From Bradyrhizobium sp. CCGUVB1N3 (GTDB taxonomy: Bacteria > Pseudomonadota > Alphaproteobacteria > Rhizobiales > Xanthobacteraceae), in NCBI RefSeq assembly GCF_024199925.1, contig NZ_JANADR010000001.1:6637501-6701500 (forward strand): DNA of 64,000 nucleotides, given 5' to 3'. Position 1 is the stretch's first letter. Every line of letters begins with the position of its first letter. The translations under genes were made by a program, and so were the position numbers. Below are positions 8,878 to 19,918 of the stretch, in pieces. The notes under the pieces are model-generated. The model was not told the DNA's origin. It saw nothing but the letters and a program-made list of their open reading frames with translations, and searched no databases.

Positions 8878-9858
8878 ATGAACAATGAAATTATCGACAT
8901 CCGGCTCTTGGAGGCCTTCGCGGCGGTGATGTCGGCCGGCAGCATCACCGGCGCGGCACGGCTGCTCGGCCGTTCGCAGCCGGTGGTGACGCGGCAGATC
9001 CAGGACCTCGAGGCCGATGTCGGCTACCTCCTGTTCACCCGCAATGGACCGCGCATCAGCCCGACGGCGAAGGGCGTGTTGTTTCATGCCGAGGTCGAGC
9101 GGCTGTTGATGGGCCTGAAGCACATCCGCCAGCGTGCCAACGCGATCGGCGCCGGCGCGCTTCCGGTGCTGAGCCTCGCCGCAATCCCGGCGCTCGCCGC
9201 GGGCTTCGTCCCGGCTGCGCTTGCCGCGCTGGAGCGCGAGCTGTTGCCGGGCCAGGTGCATGTGCAGGCGCTCTCGGCCGAGAACGTCGTGCAGTCGGTG
9301 CTGTCGCAATCGGTGGATTTCGGGCTCGCCAGCCTGCCGGTCCAGCATCCCGGCCTCGACGTGCAATGGGTCTGCGAGGTGCCGTGTGTCGCTTGCCTCG
9401 CGATGGATCATCCGCTCGCGAAGAAGAAGGTGATCCGGCTGAAAGATCTCAGCGGCGGCCGGCTTCTGACGATGGCCAATCCCTACCGGCTGCGCCGCCG
9501 GGTGGACGAAGCGCTGGAGCGCGAGGCGGTGGTGCCCGCAGAGGTCATCGACACCAATTCCTCGATGACCGCGATCGCGATGGCCAAGCAGTCGCTCGGC
9601 ATCGCCATCGTCGAGCCGGTGCTGACGTCGAGCCTTCCGGTGGAAGGCGTCGTCACCCGGCGTCTCGATGTCTCCATTCCCTTTCTGTTTGCTGCACTCT
9701 CGCCAACCGGGCGCGAGCTGACGCCGACTGTCGCCTCCCTCAACGGCGCGCTGCGCGCGGCGGTGGCGCTGATGCCCGGCGCGAAGCTGCACAGCGGCGC
9801 GGCCGCAAGCCTCGAACCCGATGAGGCGGTCGACGAATTCGAGAAGGCCAATTCATGA
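8878..9858 (+). CDS. LysR-family transcriptional regulator
   Basis: A 326-residue LTTR. The winged helix-turn-helix is at residues 6-65 (LLEAFAAVMSAGSITGAARLLGRSQPVVTRQIQDLE), followed by a substrate-binding domain. It is divergent from the PLP/CMD operon and overlaps the following oxidoreductase gene by 4 bp, so it probably controls both arms in response to the pathway substrate. The effector is unknown. Confidence 0.93.
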   Translation: MNNEIIDIRLLEAFAAVMSAGSITGAARLLGRSQPVVTRQIQDLEADVGYLLFTRNGPRISPTAKGVLFHAEVERLLMGLKHIRQRANAIGAGALPVLSLAAIPALAAGFVPAALAALERELLPGQVHVQALSAENVVQSVLSQSVDFGLASLPVQHPGLDVQWVCEVPCVACLAMDHPLAKKKVIRLKDLSGGRLLTMANPYRLRRRVDEALEREAVVPAEVIDTNSSMTAIAMAKQSLGIAIVEPVLTSSLPVEGVVTRRLDVSIPFLFAALSPTGRELTPTVASLNGALRAAVALMPGAKLHSGAAASLEPDEAVDEFEKANS

Positions 9859-11315
9859 CGACGATGACGCCAAACGCAGCCGGCCTCGCGACGCTCGAAG
9901 AGCGACTCAAGCAGGACCTCTCGTGGCTGGAATTGCCGGCCAAATCCTGGGTTCCGCGGCGCGCCGTGGAGGGCGAGGCCGTCGTCGACGTCGTGATCGT
10001 CGGCGCCGGCATGGCGGGCCTCGTTGCCTCGGCCATGTTGAAGCGGCTCGGCGTCGACAACCATTTGGTGCTCGATCGTGCGCGCGCAGGCAAAGAAGGG
10101 CCATGGGTCACTTTCGCGCGGATGCGCACGCTGCGCTCGCCGAAGGAATTGACCGGCCCCGCGATGGGCATGCCGGCGCTGACCTTCCGCGCGTTCTATG
10201 AAGCGCAATACGGCCGCGACGCCTGGAAGGCGCTCGACCGCGCGCCGCGCACGATGTGGATGGATTATCTCGTCTGGTACCGCAAGGTGCTCAACCTGCC
10301 GGTCCGCAACGAGGTGACGGTCGAGCGCATCCACGCGCGTGCCGACGAGCTGTTCGAGCTCGACGTCAGCGAGCGCGGCGCGCCGCGAAAAATCCTGGCG
10401 CGTCACGTCGTGCTGGCGACGGGCCGCGACGGCCTCGGCGGGGTCTATGTGCCGCCGCTCGCCGATGGCATCGATCGGCACTTCTGGGCGCATTCGTCCG
10501 ATGCGATCGACTTCGAAAAGCTGTGCGGCAGGCGCGTCGCCGTGGTCGGCGCTGGCGCATCCGCGATGGACAATGCGGCGGTGGCGCTGGAGAGCGGCGC
10601 TGCGCGGCTCGATCTGTTCATTCGCCGTGCCGACATTCCGCGCATCAACAAATTCACCGGCATCGGCAGCCAGGGTGTCGTGCACGGCTTTGCCGGCCTC
10701 ACCGACGCATGGAAATGGCGCTTCCTCGATCACACGCTGAAAGCGCAGACGCCGCCGCCGCGGCAGAGCGTGCTGCGCGTCTCCGGCTATCCACACGCGC
10801 GTTTCCATCTCGCAAGCCCGATCGACGATCTCGCCGTCAAAGGCGATCATCTCGTCGTGACGACGCCGAAGGGTCGCTATGAGACCGACTTCATCATCTT
10901 CGGCACCGGCTTCAAGGTCGACCTCGCGTTGCGGCCCGAGCTTGAGGAGTTCGCCCCGCATATCCGCTTCTGGCGCGATCGCTTCCCGGCGCCCGTGGGT
11001 ATGGACAATGCCGAGCTGGAAGGCTCGCCCGACCTCGGCGACATCTTCCAGTTCCAGGAGAGAGTGGCCGGCGCCTGTCCGATGCTGTCGCGGCTCTACT
11101 GCTTCAACTATCCGGCGACGCTCAGCCACGGCAAGCTCTCCGGCGATATCCCCGCGATCAGCGAAGGCGCTGACCGGCTCGCCCGCGGCATCGTCCGCCG
11201 GCTCTTCGTCGAGGATCGCGAGCTTCACTTCGCCAATCTCAAGGCGTTCGCCACGGCCGAGATCCTCGGCGACGAATGGACCGACGCCGACGCCACTCCC
11301 CAACCCGCCGAGTAA
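9855..11315 (+). CDS. FAD/NAD(P)-dependent monooxygenase-like oxidoreductase
   Basis: A 486-residue two-dinucleotide-binding flavoprotein. FAD-binding VIVGAGMAGLVASAM is at about 47-61 and the NADPH-binding VAVVGAGASAMDNAA at about 230. The stretch ATGRDG closes the FAD domain. It resembles flavin-containing monooxygenase-like proteins that oxygenate S, N or C centres; a strict Baeyer-Villiger fingerprint is not seen. It is translationally coupled to the LysR gene and followed 27 bp later by a transporter, so it likely belongs to one catabolic unit. Substrate unknown. Confidence 0.85.
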   Translation: MTTMTPNAAGLATLEERLKQDLSWLELPAKSWVPRRAVEGEAVVDVVIVGAGMAGLVASAMLKRLGVDNHLVLDRARAGKEGPWVTFARMRTLRSPKELTGPAMGMPALTFRAFYEAQYGRDAWKALDRAPRTMWMDYLVWYRKVLNLPVRNEVTVERIHARADELFELDVSERGAPRKILARHVVLATGRDGLGGVYVPPLADGIDRHFWAHSSDAIDFEKLCGRRVAVVGAGASAMDNAAVALESGAARLDLFIRRADIPRINKFTGIGSQGVVHGFAGLTDAWKWRFLDHTLKAQTPPPRQSVLRVSGYPHARFHLASPIDDLAVKGDHLVVTTPKGRYETDFIIFGTGFKVDLALRPELEEFAPHIRFWRDRFPAPVGMDNAELEGSPDLGDIFQFQERVAGACPMLSRLYCFNYPATLSHGKLSGDIPAISEGADRLARGIVRRLFVEDRELHFANLKAFATAEILGDEWTDADATPQPAE

Positions 11316-11342
11316 CCCAGCAACCGGACAGGCAAGCGCGAG

Positions 11343-12650
11343 ATGCAGACGAACAGAAAAGCCATCGTGGCGGCGATCGCCGGCAATGCGATGGAGTGGT
11401 ACGATTTCACGGTGTTCGCGCTGATGACGCCGGTCATCAAGAACCTGTTCTTCCCGGTCGACCCGAAGGTTCCGGGCAGCGAGATCAACGCGCTGCTGCT
11501 CACCACGGCGCTGTTCGGCACCGGCTTCTTCATGCGGCCGGTCGGCGGCCTCGTGCTCGGCTATTTCGGCGACCGCAAGGGACGCAAGGCGGCGATGACG
11601 CTCGGCATGGGCATCATGGCGCTCTCGGTCGCGCTGCTCGCGCTGACGCCGACCTATGCGACGGCGGGCATCGCCGCGCCGCTGATCGTGCTGCTGGCGC
11701 GGCTGCTCCAGGGCTTTTCCGTTGGGGGTGAGTTTGGCACCTCGACCGCCTATCTGATCGAGGCTGCGCCTGCCGGCCGCACCGGCTTCTACGGCTCCTG
11801 GCAGATCGCAGGCCAGCTCATGGCCAACGTGCTCGGTGCCGTGCTCGGTGCCATCCTCACGCTCACGTTCACGCAGGAGCAGCTCGCGGCCGGCGCCTGG
11901 CGCATCCCGTTCTTCGTCGGGCTCGTGATCGTTCCGATCCTGCTCTACATGCGCGCCAAGGTCGTCGAGCCCGAAGCCTCCCAGCGCAACATGGCGGCTG
12001 TGCACAAGGAGCGCTTCATCGCCGCGTTGAAACATCCTGGCCGCAACTTCCTGATCGGCATGGGCATGGTGGTCGCGAGCGCAGTCTCGTTCTACGTCAC
12101 TTTCGGTTATACCGTGACCTATGCCAAGGAAGTGCTGAAGCTGCCGCTGATGCAGAGCTTTCTGGTGCAGATGATCGCGGCAATCGTGATGGTCGTCGTC
12201 GTCCCCGTCGCCGGCGCTGTCTCCGACCGCTATCCGCGCAAGCCGCTGCTGCTTGCCTCGCTCACCGGGTATTTCGTCTCGCTCTATCCGCTCTATGCCT
12301 GGGTGATCTCCGAGCCGTCGATCGCAAGGCTCCTCGTCGCCCAGGTCGTGATCGGCTTCTTCAGCGCATTCTTCCTCGGCGTCTACTGCACCACGCTGGT
12401 CGAGCTGTTCCCGATCCGCGTTCGCTCGACGGCGCTTGCGATCGTCAACAACGTCGCGGTGCTGATCTTCGGCGGCTTCGCGCAGTTCTTCGTGACCTGG
12501 CTGATCGCGCTCACGGGCTCTCCGCTCGCGCCGATCTTTTACGTCATGATCGGCGTCGGTCTCGGCCTGATCTCGGTGGTCGCGATGCGGCCCGAGGACA
12601 GCGAGCGCGGCGTGGCTGCGGCGGAGCGCGTCGCCGAGCAGGTCTCGTGA
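11343..12650 (+). CDS. MFS transporter, metabolite:H+ symporter (MHS) family
   Basis: A 435-residue inner-membrane transporter with 12 predicted helices. Hallmarks of the MHS group are AGNAMEWYDFTVFA at the N-terminus, GYFGDRKGRKAAM in the first cytoplasmic loop and LLQGFSVGGEFGTSTAYLIE in helix 4. Relatives import organic acids, betaines or shikimate with protons. It is third in the LysR-oxidoreductase-transporter unit and probably brings in that pathway's substrate. Confidence 0.92.
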   Translation: MQTNRKAIVAAIAGNAMEWYDFTVFALMTPVIKNLFFPVDPKVPGSEINALLLTTALFGTGFFMRPVGGLVLGYFGDRKGRKAAMTLGMGIMALSVALLALTPTYATAGIAAPLIVLLARLLQGFSVGGEFGTSTAYLIEAAPAGRTGFYGSWQIAGQLMANVLGAVLGAILTLTFTQEQLAAGAWRIPFFVGLVIVPILLYMRAKVVEPEASQRNMAAVHKERFIAALKHPGRNFLIGMGMVVASAVSFYVTFGYTVTYAKEVLKLPLMQSFLVQMIAAIVMVVVVPVAGAVSDRYPRKPLLLASLTGYFVSLYPLYAWVISEPSIARLLVAQVVIGFFSAFFLGVYCTTLVELFPIRVRSTALAIVNNVAVLIFGGFAQFFVTWLIALTGSPLAPIFYVMIGVGLGLISVVAMRPEDSERGVAAAERVAEQVS

Positions 12651-12672
12651 CGCGCGCGTGCTTCTATTGTTT

Positions 12673-12721
12673 GAGCATGACCTTTTCGGAAAACCGCTGC
12701 ACACTTTTCCGGATCATGCTC
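12673..12721. repeat. 49-bp interspersed palindrome (GAGCATGA...TCATGCTC)
   Basis: GAGCATGA at 12673 and TCATGCTC ending at 12721 enclose a second inverted pair, CTTTTCGGAAAA and TTTTCCGG. Such elements recur in Bradyrhizobiaceae genomes. It sits between the convergent transporter and acdR genes and could end transcription from both sides. Confidence 0.75.
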
Positions 12722-13185
12722 TAGAACTCCAGCGGCGCGTTGTCGACGACCTCCTTCATCACGAAGAAGGTGCGGGTCTGGCGCGCGCCCGGCAGCGCGA
12801 TGAGCTGTTCGCCATGGATGCGGTTGAAGTCCTCCATGTCGCCGACCCGGATTTTCAGGAAATAATCGAAATCGCCGGCGACGAGGTGGCAGTCGAGCAC
12901 GCATTTCAGCTTCGCCACCGCCTGCTCGAAGAGCGCAAAGCTCTCCGGCGTCGAGCGGTCGAGCACGACGCCGACCATCACCAGCGTGCCCTTCGCCACC
13001 TTCTTCGGCGCGACCATCGCGCGCACCGAGGCGATAAAGCCGTCCTCGAACAGGCGCTGGGTGCGGCGATGACAGGTGGCAGGGCTGATGGCGACCGCTT
13101 CGGCCAGCTCCGCGTTGCTGAGCCGGCCGTTATTCTGCAGCAATCGCAATATCTTAAGATCGGTGCGGTCGAGTCTTCCCGACAT
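12721..13185 (-). CDS. acdR: Lrp/AsnC-family regulator of ACC deaminase
   Basis: A 154-residue Lrp-type protein: N-terminal helix-turn-helix (LKILRLLQNNGRLSNAELAEAVAISPATCHRRTQRL), then a RAM/AsnC ligand domain (MVGVVLDRSTPESF, CHLVAGDFDYFLKIR). It is divergent from acdS with 162 bp between them, the arrangement described for acdR, where the regulator activates the deaminase when ACC is present. The name rests on that context. Confidence 0.88.
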   Translation of the reverse strand: MSGRLDRTDLKILRLLQNNGRLSNAELAEAVAISPATCHRRTQRLFEDGFIASVRAMVAPKKVAKGTLVMVGVVLDRSTPESFALFEQAVAKLKCVLDCHLVAGDFDYFLKIRVGDMEDFNRIHGEQLIALPGARQTRTFFVMKEVVDNAPLEF

Positions 13186-13347
13186 GGAAGAAGATTCCGA
13201 ATTTAGATCATATTATGAAAGAAATAATACCTATTTTCACATTGGCTGCAAGTTTAGCGCATTGTTGGCGTAGCATTTGAGAGCACATTTCATTGGAGAG
13301 GTGATAGTTGCTTTTCCGAGTTCAACGCCAAATCGGGATGATTTTGC
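13186..13347. promoter_or_regulatory. Divergent acdR-acdS control region
   Basis: This 162-bp spacer is much more AT-rich than its surroundings near acdR (13196-13260). It holds GAAATA-ATACC-TATTTT (about 13220-13236), an imperfect inverted repeat suitable as an Lrp site. No -24/-12 sigma-54 promoter with correct spacing was found before acdS, so NifA control as in Mesorhizobium is not supported. Confidence 0.5.
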
Positions 13348-14364
13348 ATGAAGCTGGAAAAGTTCGAGCGCTATCCACTGACCTTCGGGCCGACCCCCAT
13401 CGAGAAACTGGAGCGGCTCTCAAAACATCTCGGCGGCAATGTCGAGATCTATGCCAAGCGTGAGGACTGCAATTCCGGTCTCGCCTATGGCGGCAACAAG
13501 CTGCGCAAGCTCGAATACATCGTTCCCGACGCGATCGCCTCGAATGCCGACACGCTGGTGTCGATCGGCGGCGTGCAGTCCAACCACACCCGCATGGTCG
13601 CCGCGGTCGCGGCCAAGATCGGCATGAAGTGCCGCCTGGTGCAGGAAGCCTGGGTGCCGCACGAGGACGCCGTGTACGACCGCGTCGGCAACATCCTGCT
13701 GTCGCGCGTGATGGGCGCCGACGTGCGTCTCGTCGAGGACGGCTTTGACATAGGCATCCGCAAGAGCTGGGAGCAGGCGCTCGAGGAAGTGAAGGCAGCG
13801 GGCGGCAAGCCTTACGCGATTCCCGCCGGTGCCTCCGTGCACAAATATGGCGGTCTCGGCTATGTCGGCTTCGCCGAAGAGGTGCGCAAGCAGGAGCAGG
13901 ACCTCGGCTTCAAGTTCGACTACATCATCGTCTGCACCGTCACCGGCTCGACCCATGCGGGCATGCTGGTTGGTTTCGCCGCGGACGGCCGTGCGCGAAA
14001 AGTGATCGGTATCGACGCCTCCTTCACGCCGGCGCAGACCAAGGCACAGGTTCTTTCGATCGCGCAGAACACGGCAAAACTCGTCGAGCTCGGCAAGGAG
14101 ATCGTCGAAGACGACGTCGTGCTGGTCGAGGACTACGCCTATCCCACCTACGGTGTGCCGTCGGAAGAGACAAAGGAAGCCATCCGCCTCACCGCGCGTC
14201 TCGAGGGCATGATCACCGACCCCGTTTACGAGGGCAAGTCGATGCAGGGCCTGATCGACCTTACCAAGAAGGGTTATTTCGAGAAGGGCGCGAAGATTCT
14301 CTACGCGCACCTCGGCGGCGCACCCGCGCTCAACGGCTACGCCTACGCGTTCCGGAACGGGTGA
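13348..14364 (+). CDS. acdS: 1-aminocyclopropane-1-carboxylate deaminase
   Basis: Cleaves the plant ethylene precursor ACC to 2-oxobutanoate and ammonia, lowering ethylene in the host root. The protein has 338 residues, the family length, and diagnostic residues fall at the standard numbers: PLP Lys51 ([10 protein letters not shown]), Ser78 (QSNH), Tyr294-Glu295 (DPVYEGKS) and Leu322 (YAHLGGAP). Glu295 and Leu322 separate true ACC deaminases from D-cysteine desulfhydrases. Cytosolic, expressed from its own promoter opposite acdR. This is the best-defined plant-interaction trait of the window. Confidence 0.97.
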   Translation: MKLEKFERYPLTFGPTPIEKLERLSKHLGGNVEIYAKREDCNSGLAYGGNKLRKLEYIVPDAIASNADTLVSIGGVQSNHTRMVAAVAAKIGMKCRLVQEAWVPHEDAVYDRVGNILLSRVMGADVRLVEDGFDIGIRKSWEQALEEVKAAGGKPYAIPAGASVHKYGGLGYVGFAEEVRKQEQDLGFKFDYIIVCTVTGSTHAGMLVGFAADGRARKVIGIDASFTPAQTKAQVLSIAQNTAKLVELGKEIVEDDVVLVEDYAYPTYGVPSEETKEAIRLTARLEGMITDPVYEGKSMQGLIDLTKKGYFEKGAKILYAHLGGAPALNGYAYAFRNG

Positions 14365-14393
14365 GGCGGGCCGAATTTCGTCCCCTCACTGGT

Positions 14394-14530
14394 GTCGTCC
14401 CGGCGAAGGCCGGGACCCATACCCACAGGGTGTAGTTTGGCGAAGACTCGTGGTTCGGTACTCCTACCGATCGCAGTCGATGGTTTCCGCGGTATGGATC
14501 CCGGATCAGCGCTCGCTTGTCCGGGATGAC
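14394..14530. repeat. REP-like palindromic element, copy 1
   Basis: Starts GTCGTCCCGGCGAAGGCCGG and ends with CTTGTCCGGGATGAC, a long inverted pair around a less conserved centre. Its right half reads ATGGATCCCGGATC, one base away from the IS110 target seen in copies near 57 and 58.5 kb. It lies between convergent acdS and recQ. Confidence 0.85.
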
Positions 14531-14550
14531 AGCAGAGATATTTGCGCGCC

Positions 14551-16416
<1,866 letters not shown>

Positions 16417-16511
16417 GGGCGTGTCGGACCGGGCCGTGAGATTCGGCCCACGGCAGTCGCATGGCGGGGCCGCGGTGGCAAGTGTGTTTGCGCAACACGG
16501 GCAGTGCCCAG

Positions 16512-16655
16512 CCCTCTCCCCTTGTGGGAGAGGGCGCCTCGCGAAGCGAGGCGGGTGAGGGGTTCTCTCCGCGAGTGAACCTTTCGCGTTTGAATTCGCT
16601 GAAGCGACCCCTCATCCGGCGCTTCGCGCCACCTTCTCCCGCAAGGGGAGAAGGG
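16512..16655. repeat. Interspersed inverted-repeat element (second family)
   Basis: CCCTCTCCCCTTGTGGGAGA at the left faces CTTCTCCCGCAAGGGGAGAA at the right, with inner palindromes GCCTCGCGAAGCGAGGC and GGCGCTTCGCGCC. This is a different family from the GTCGTCCCGG elements. A partial relative lies near 20994-21030. Confidence 0.75.
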
Positions 16656-16665
16656 AAGAAGGACG

Positions 16666-17457
16666 CTACGCCCCGATTCGCCGCAAGGCTTCGGCGACCG
16701 TCACGATCGGAACGTCGCGCTTCTGGGCCGCTTTCAATGCGTGGTGCAACAGCGACGGCGAGCAGCCATAGGGACTCGGCTGGTCGACGACGTCGTGGCC
16801 GTAGAAGATCAGCCAGCCGCCGCTCGCGGCGGTCTCGTCGAAATAGCGATCGATGCCGCCGGTATCGATGTCCCTGTCGATCAAGGGCGTGGAACGAAGC
16901 AGCTGCAGGTCGATGACGTCGCGATTGACGCCGGGAAGAATGCCGCGCGACGAGCGGAAGCTCTTGGTGAGCTGCGGCTTGCGCCAGATCGAGGCGAGAC
17001 CATACGGATAGGCGAAATTCTCGAGCTTGATCGTTGGGTCGAGCGCGTGAAAATAGTTGCGGTTCTGCTCGATCTCGCGTGCGAGCGTGGCCTCGTCGAG
17101 ATCCGCCGCGCGGCGATGCGAGAACGTGTGGCAGGCGATTTCGTGGCCGCGGTCGTGAAGCCGCAGGAGGGCGTCGTTGGACAGCCCGAGCCAGTGGACG
17201 GATCGCTGCCCGATCTGGCTGCCGGCCAGATAGAACGTGGCGCGGCCGCCATACTCCTCCAGCATGGGCGCGCCATGGCTCGCGGCGCTATCAGGAGCGT
17301 CATCGAAAGTGAAGCTGACCATCGGCGCATGTGCCGACAGCCGGTGCGGCGAGACCGCGAAATGCCGGGCCAGCCGATTGCTGACGCGTCCGTTGATTGC
17401 CGACCACACCGGGGTTGTTTCCCTGTATTTCCAAATGGGGCGGTAGCAATGAACCAT
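16666..17457 (-). CDS. Polysaccharide deacetylase family protein
   Basis: A 263-residue NodB-homology-type protein. Motif 1 is FTFDDAPD with the catalytic and metal-binding Asp pair, motif 2 is HTFSHR with two metal His, and FAYPYG supplies the conserved Pro-Tyr. Such enzymes remove acetyl or formyl groups from polysaccharides or small carbohydrate-like substrates. No signal peptide is apparent, so it may act in the cytosol. Its substrate is unknown, and no exopolysaccharide genes adjoin it. Confidence 0.85.
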   Translation of the reverse strand: MVHCYRPIWKYRETTPVWSAINGRVSNRLARHFAVSPHRLSAHAPMVSFTFDDAPDSAASHGAPMLEEYGGRATFYLAGSQIGQRSVHWLGLSNDALLRLHDRGHEIACHTFSHRRAADLDEATLAREIEQNRNYFHALDPTIKLENFAYPYGLASIWRKPQLTKSFRSSRGILPGVNRDVIDLQLLRSTPLIDRDIDTGGIDRYFDETAASGGWLIFYGHDVVDQPSPYGCSPSLLHHALKAAQKRDVPIVTVAEALRRIGA

Positions 17458-17520
17458 CCGCCCTCGGCCTGACGCAAGCTTAACGATTCGTTAAGCCTAA
17501 CGGAGAGCCTGCTCGGCTCC

Positions 17521-18516
17521 TTAGCGCAGAGACAGCGGCGTGGCCGCATCCTCGGCGAGAAAATCGAGCCAATTCCTGAAAAGCACTGCCGCAGCGCTGC
17601 CTGCGGCGATATCGCTGCGCAAATTCAGCGCGGGCAGCTCGCTCGCCATTGCCGGATGACGCTGATGCCTGGCGCGCTTTTCGAAGCGGATCAGCTTCTC
17701 CTCGGTCGCTGCGTCGAAATAGCTCACGGGCACCGCCGGATAGGTCTCACGCTCGCGCGCAAGATAGCGGCCGATATCGCGCAGATATTCACGCTGCAGC
17801 GACAGCGCGTCATATTCGGGATGGCCCTGGAAGAATACGAAACGGCTGGCATATTGCCGGGCGAAAACGTCAACACCGGCTTTCGCCGATCGTGTCAGCA
17901 CCTGGTAGCCATGCTTGGTGAGGTCGGCTTCCGTGACCTCGTTGAGCCGCGAATGCGAGACTTTGAGATGCGCTGGCGCGGCGCGCGTCAGCGGATCGCT
18001 GCCGACCGTCTCGCAGTCGAAGATGCCGTGGCATTTGGCGGCAAGCGGCCGCCGCGCGATCCGGTCGAGATGCAGCACCGCCGCATGGGCGGCAAGGCAC
18101 GACCAAATCGTCGAGCGCGTGTTGGTCCTCGCCCAGTCGATGATGTCAGTGAGATCGTGCCAGTAGGGCTCCTGGTCGAGATCGGGCGCGACCGGCTCGG
18201 CGCCGGTCACGATCAATCCGTCGAATCTTCGCCGCTTCAGATCGGAGAGATCGGAATATTCGCTCTCGACATGCCAGCGCGCCTCCGGCGAGCGCTTGAC
18301 CGACGGTAGCGAAAAAAACTGGAAGCGGATGCTGCGTCGTCCGGCGGCGGCTTGCAACAGCTTCATGAACTGTCGCTCGGTCGCCTTCAGTGCCGGATCC
18401 GGCATGTTGTTGATCAGCCCGATGGTGATCTCGCGGCCACCGCCGCGCGCGTCCTCCAGCGCCGGCACCAGGGCAGGGCTCAAGATACCTTGATCCTTGT
18501 CGACCAAGATGGTCAT
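17521..18516 (-). CDS. metA: Homoserine O-acyltransferase, MetA type
   Basis: A 331-residue MetA-fold (class I amidotransferase-like) enzyme that activates homoserine for methionine synthesis. The nucleophile Cys is in TIWSCLAAHAAVLHLD, the catalytic His in FFQGHPEYD, and the early signature is IGLINNMPDPALKATERQF. Whether it uses succinyl- or acetyl-CoA cannot be decided by eye. It lies 12 bp after the sulfhydrylase gene on the same strand, so the two successive enzymes are cotranscribed. Confidence 0.85.
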   Translation of the reverse strand: MTILVDKDQGILSPALVPALEDARGGGREITIGLINNMPDPALKATERQFMKLLQAAAGRRSIRFQFFSLPSVKRSPEARWHVESEYSDLSDLKRRRFDGLIVTGAEPVAPDLDQEPYWHDLTDIIDWARTNTRSTIWSCLAAHAAVLHLDRIARRPLAAKCHGIFDCETVGSDPLTRAAPAHLKVSHSRLNEVTEADLTKHGYQVLTRSAKAGVDVFARQYASRFVFFQGHPEYDALSLQREYLRDIGRYLARERETYPAVPVSYFDAATEEKLIRFEKRARHQRHPAMASELPALNLRSDIAAGSAAAVLFRNWLDFLAEDAATPLSLR

Positions 18517-18528
18517 CGGCGCTGCCGT

Positions 18529-19830
18529 CTACTCCGCAGCCTGAAGCCGTTCCGACGGGCAGGCCTTTGCCAGCGCCTGGTCGATGTCTTCGATGATATC
18601 GGCGATATGCTCGATGCCGATCGAGAGGCGGATCGTCTCCGGCAGCACGCCGGCGGCGCGCTGCTGCTCGGCCGACATCTGCCGGTGCGTGGTCGAGGCC
18701 GGATGACAGGCGAGCGATTTCGCGTCGCCGATGTTGACGAGCCGCGTGATCAGCTCGAGCGCGTCATAGAACGCCTTGCCGGCCTCCATGCCGCCCTTGA
18801 TGCCGAAGGTGAACAAGGACGAGCCGTTGCCCGCGAGATATTTCTGCACCAGCGGATAATACGGGCTGTCCGGGAAGCCTGCATAATTGACCCAGGCCAC
18901 GCGCGGGTCAGTGCGCAAGAACTCTGCGACCTTGCGCGCGTTCTCGACGTGGCGCTCCATGCGCAGTGCCACGGTCTCGATACCCTGAAGCAACAGGAAG
19001 GCGTTGAAGGGCGACAGCACCGAGCCCATGGTGCGCTGATAGATGCTGCGCGCGCGCTCGATAAAGGCGGTCTTGCCGAAGCGCTCGGCATAGACGAGGC
19101 CGTGATAGGACGCGTCCGGCGTGTTGTAGGCCGGGAAGCGTGCGGCGTGCTGCGCCCACGGGAAGCGCCCGGAGTCGACGATGGCCCCACCGAGCGTGGT
19201 GCCGTGGCCGCCGAGAAACTTCGTCAGCGAATGCACGGAGATGTCGGCGCCGTAATCGAACGGCTTGAGCAGGATCGGCGTCGCCACCGTGTTGTCGACG
19301 ATCAGCGGCACGCCATGAGCATGCGCGATCTTCGCCAGCGCCTCGATGTCACAGACATTTCCGGCAGGATTGCCGATGGTCTCGGCGAACACCGCGCGCG
19401 TGTTCTCGTCGATCAGCTTTGCGATCGCCTCGGGCTTGTCGCTCTCGGCGAAGCGGCCCGTGATGCCCTGGCGCGGCAGGATGTGGGAGAGCAGAGTATG
19501 CGTGGTGCCGTAGAGCTGCGGAACGGAAACGATGTTGCCGCCGTGATCGGCGACGTTGACGAAGGCGAAATGCAGCGCCGCCTGTCCGGTTGCGACCGCA
19601 AGCGCGCCGACGCCACCTTCGAGCTCGCTGATGCGCTTCTCCAGCACAGCGGTGGTCGGATTGGCGATGCGGCTGTAGCGATAGCCTTCCGTTTCGAGAT
19701 TGAAGAGAGCTGCGCCATGATCGGCGCTGTCGAACGCATAGGCCGCGGTCTGGTAGATCGGCACGGCGACCGCATGGGTGGTCGCTTCAGGTTCGTAGCC
19801 GGCGTGAATAGCGATCGTTTCGTTGCGCAT
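18529..19830 (-). CDS. metY: O-acetylhomoserine/O-succinylhomoserine sulfhydrylase
   Basis: A 433-residue Cys/Met-metabolism PLP enzyme (fold type I). The Schiff-base lysine is in HSLTKFLGGHG; YRYSRIANPTTAVLEKR and SLACHPASTTH are family signatures. It replaces the O-acyl group of activated homoserine with sulfide (homocysteine) or methanethiol (methionine). The start is set by GGAGG 8 bases upstream. First gene of the pair with metA. No SAM-II or other known SAM riboswitch could be recognised in the 164-bp leader region. Confidence 0.9.
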   Translation of the reverse strand: MRNETIAIHAGYEPEATTHAVAVPIYQTAAYAFDSADHGAALFNLETEGYRYSRIANPTTAVLEKRISELEGGVGALAVATGQAALHFAFVNVADHGGNIVSVPQLYGTTHTLLSHILPRQGITGRFAESDKPEAIAKLIDENTRAVFAETIGNPAGNVCDIEALAKIAHAHGVPLIVDNTVATPILLKPFDYGADISVHSLTKFLGGHGTTLGGAIVDSGRFPWAQHAARFPAYNTPDASYHGLVYAERFGKTAFIERARSIYQRTMGSVLSPFNAFLLLQGIETVALRMERHVENARKVAEFLRTDPRVAWVNYAGFPDSPYYPLVQKYLAGNGSSLFTFGIKGGMEAGKAFYDALELITRLVNIGDAKSLACHPASTTHRQMSAEQQRAAGVLPETIRLSIGIEHIADIIEDIDQALAKACPSERLQAAE

Positions 19831-19918
19831 CGTCCACCTCCGCGTCCAGCGGGTCGCAACTTGAATGTGCGTTATCCGCCGTCCTCGTGTTAGAGGCGGG
19901 TGGTAAAGCCGGCAATAA

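Noticed and set aside
9483-12704. A 1073-codon open frame on the minus strand opposite the LysR, oxidoreductase and transporter genes
   Set aside because: Its composition is dominated by Arg, His, Asp, Glu and Gln with no domain signature, the mark of an antisense frame in GC-rich DNA. The plus strand has three recognised families.
13270-13330. Sigma-54 promoter before acdS
   Set aside because: GG and GC elements occur, but none has the required 10-base spacing.
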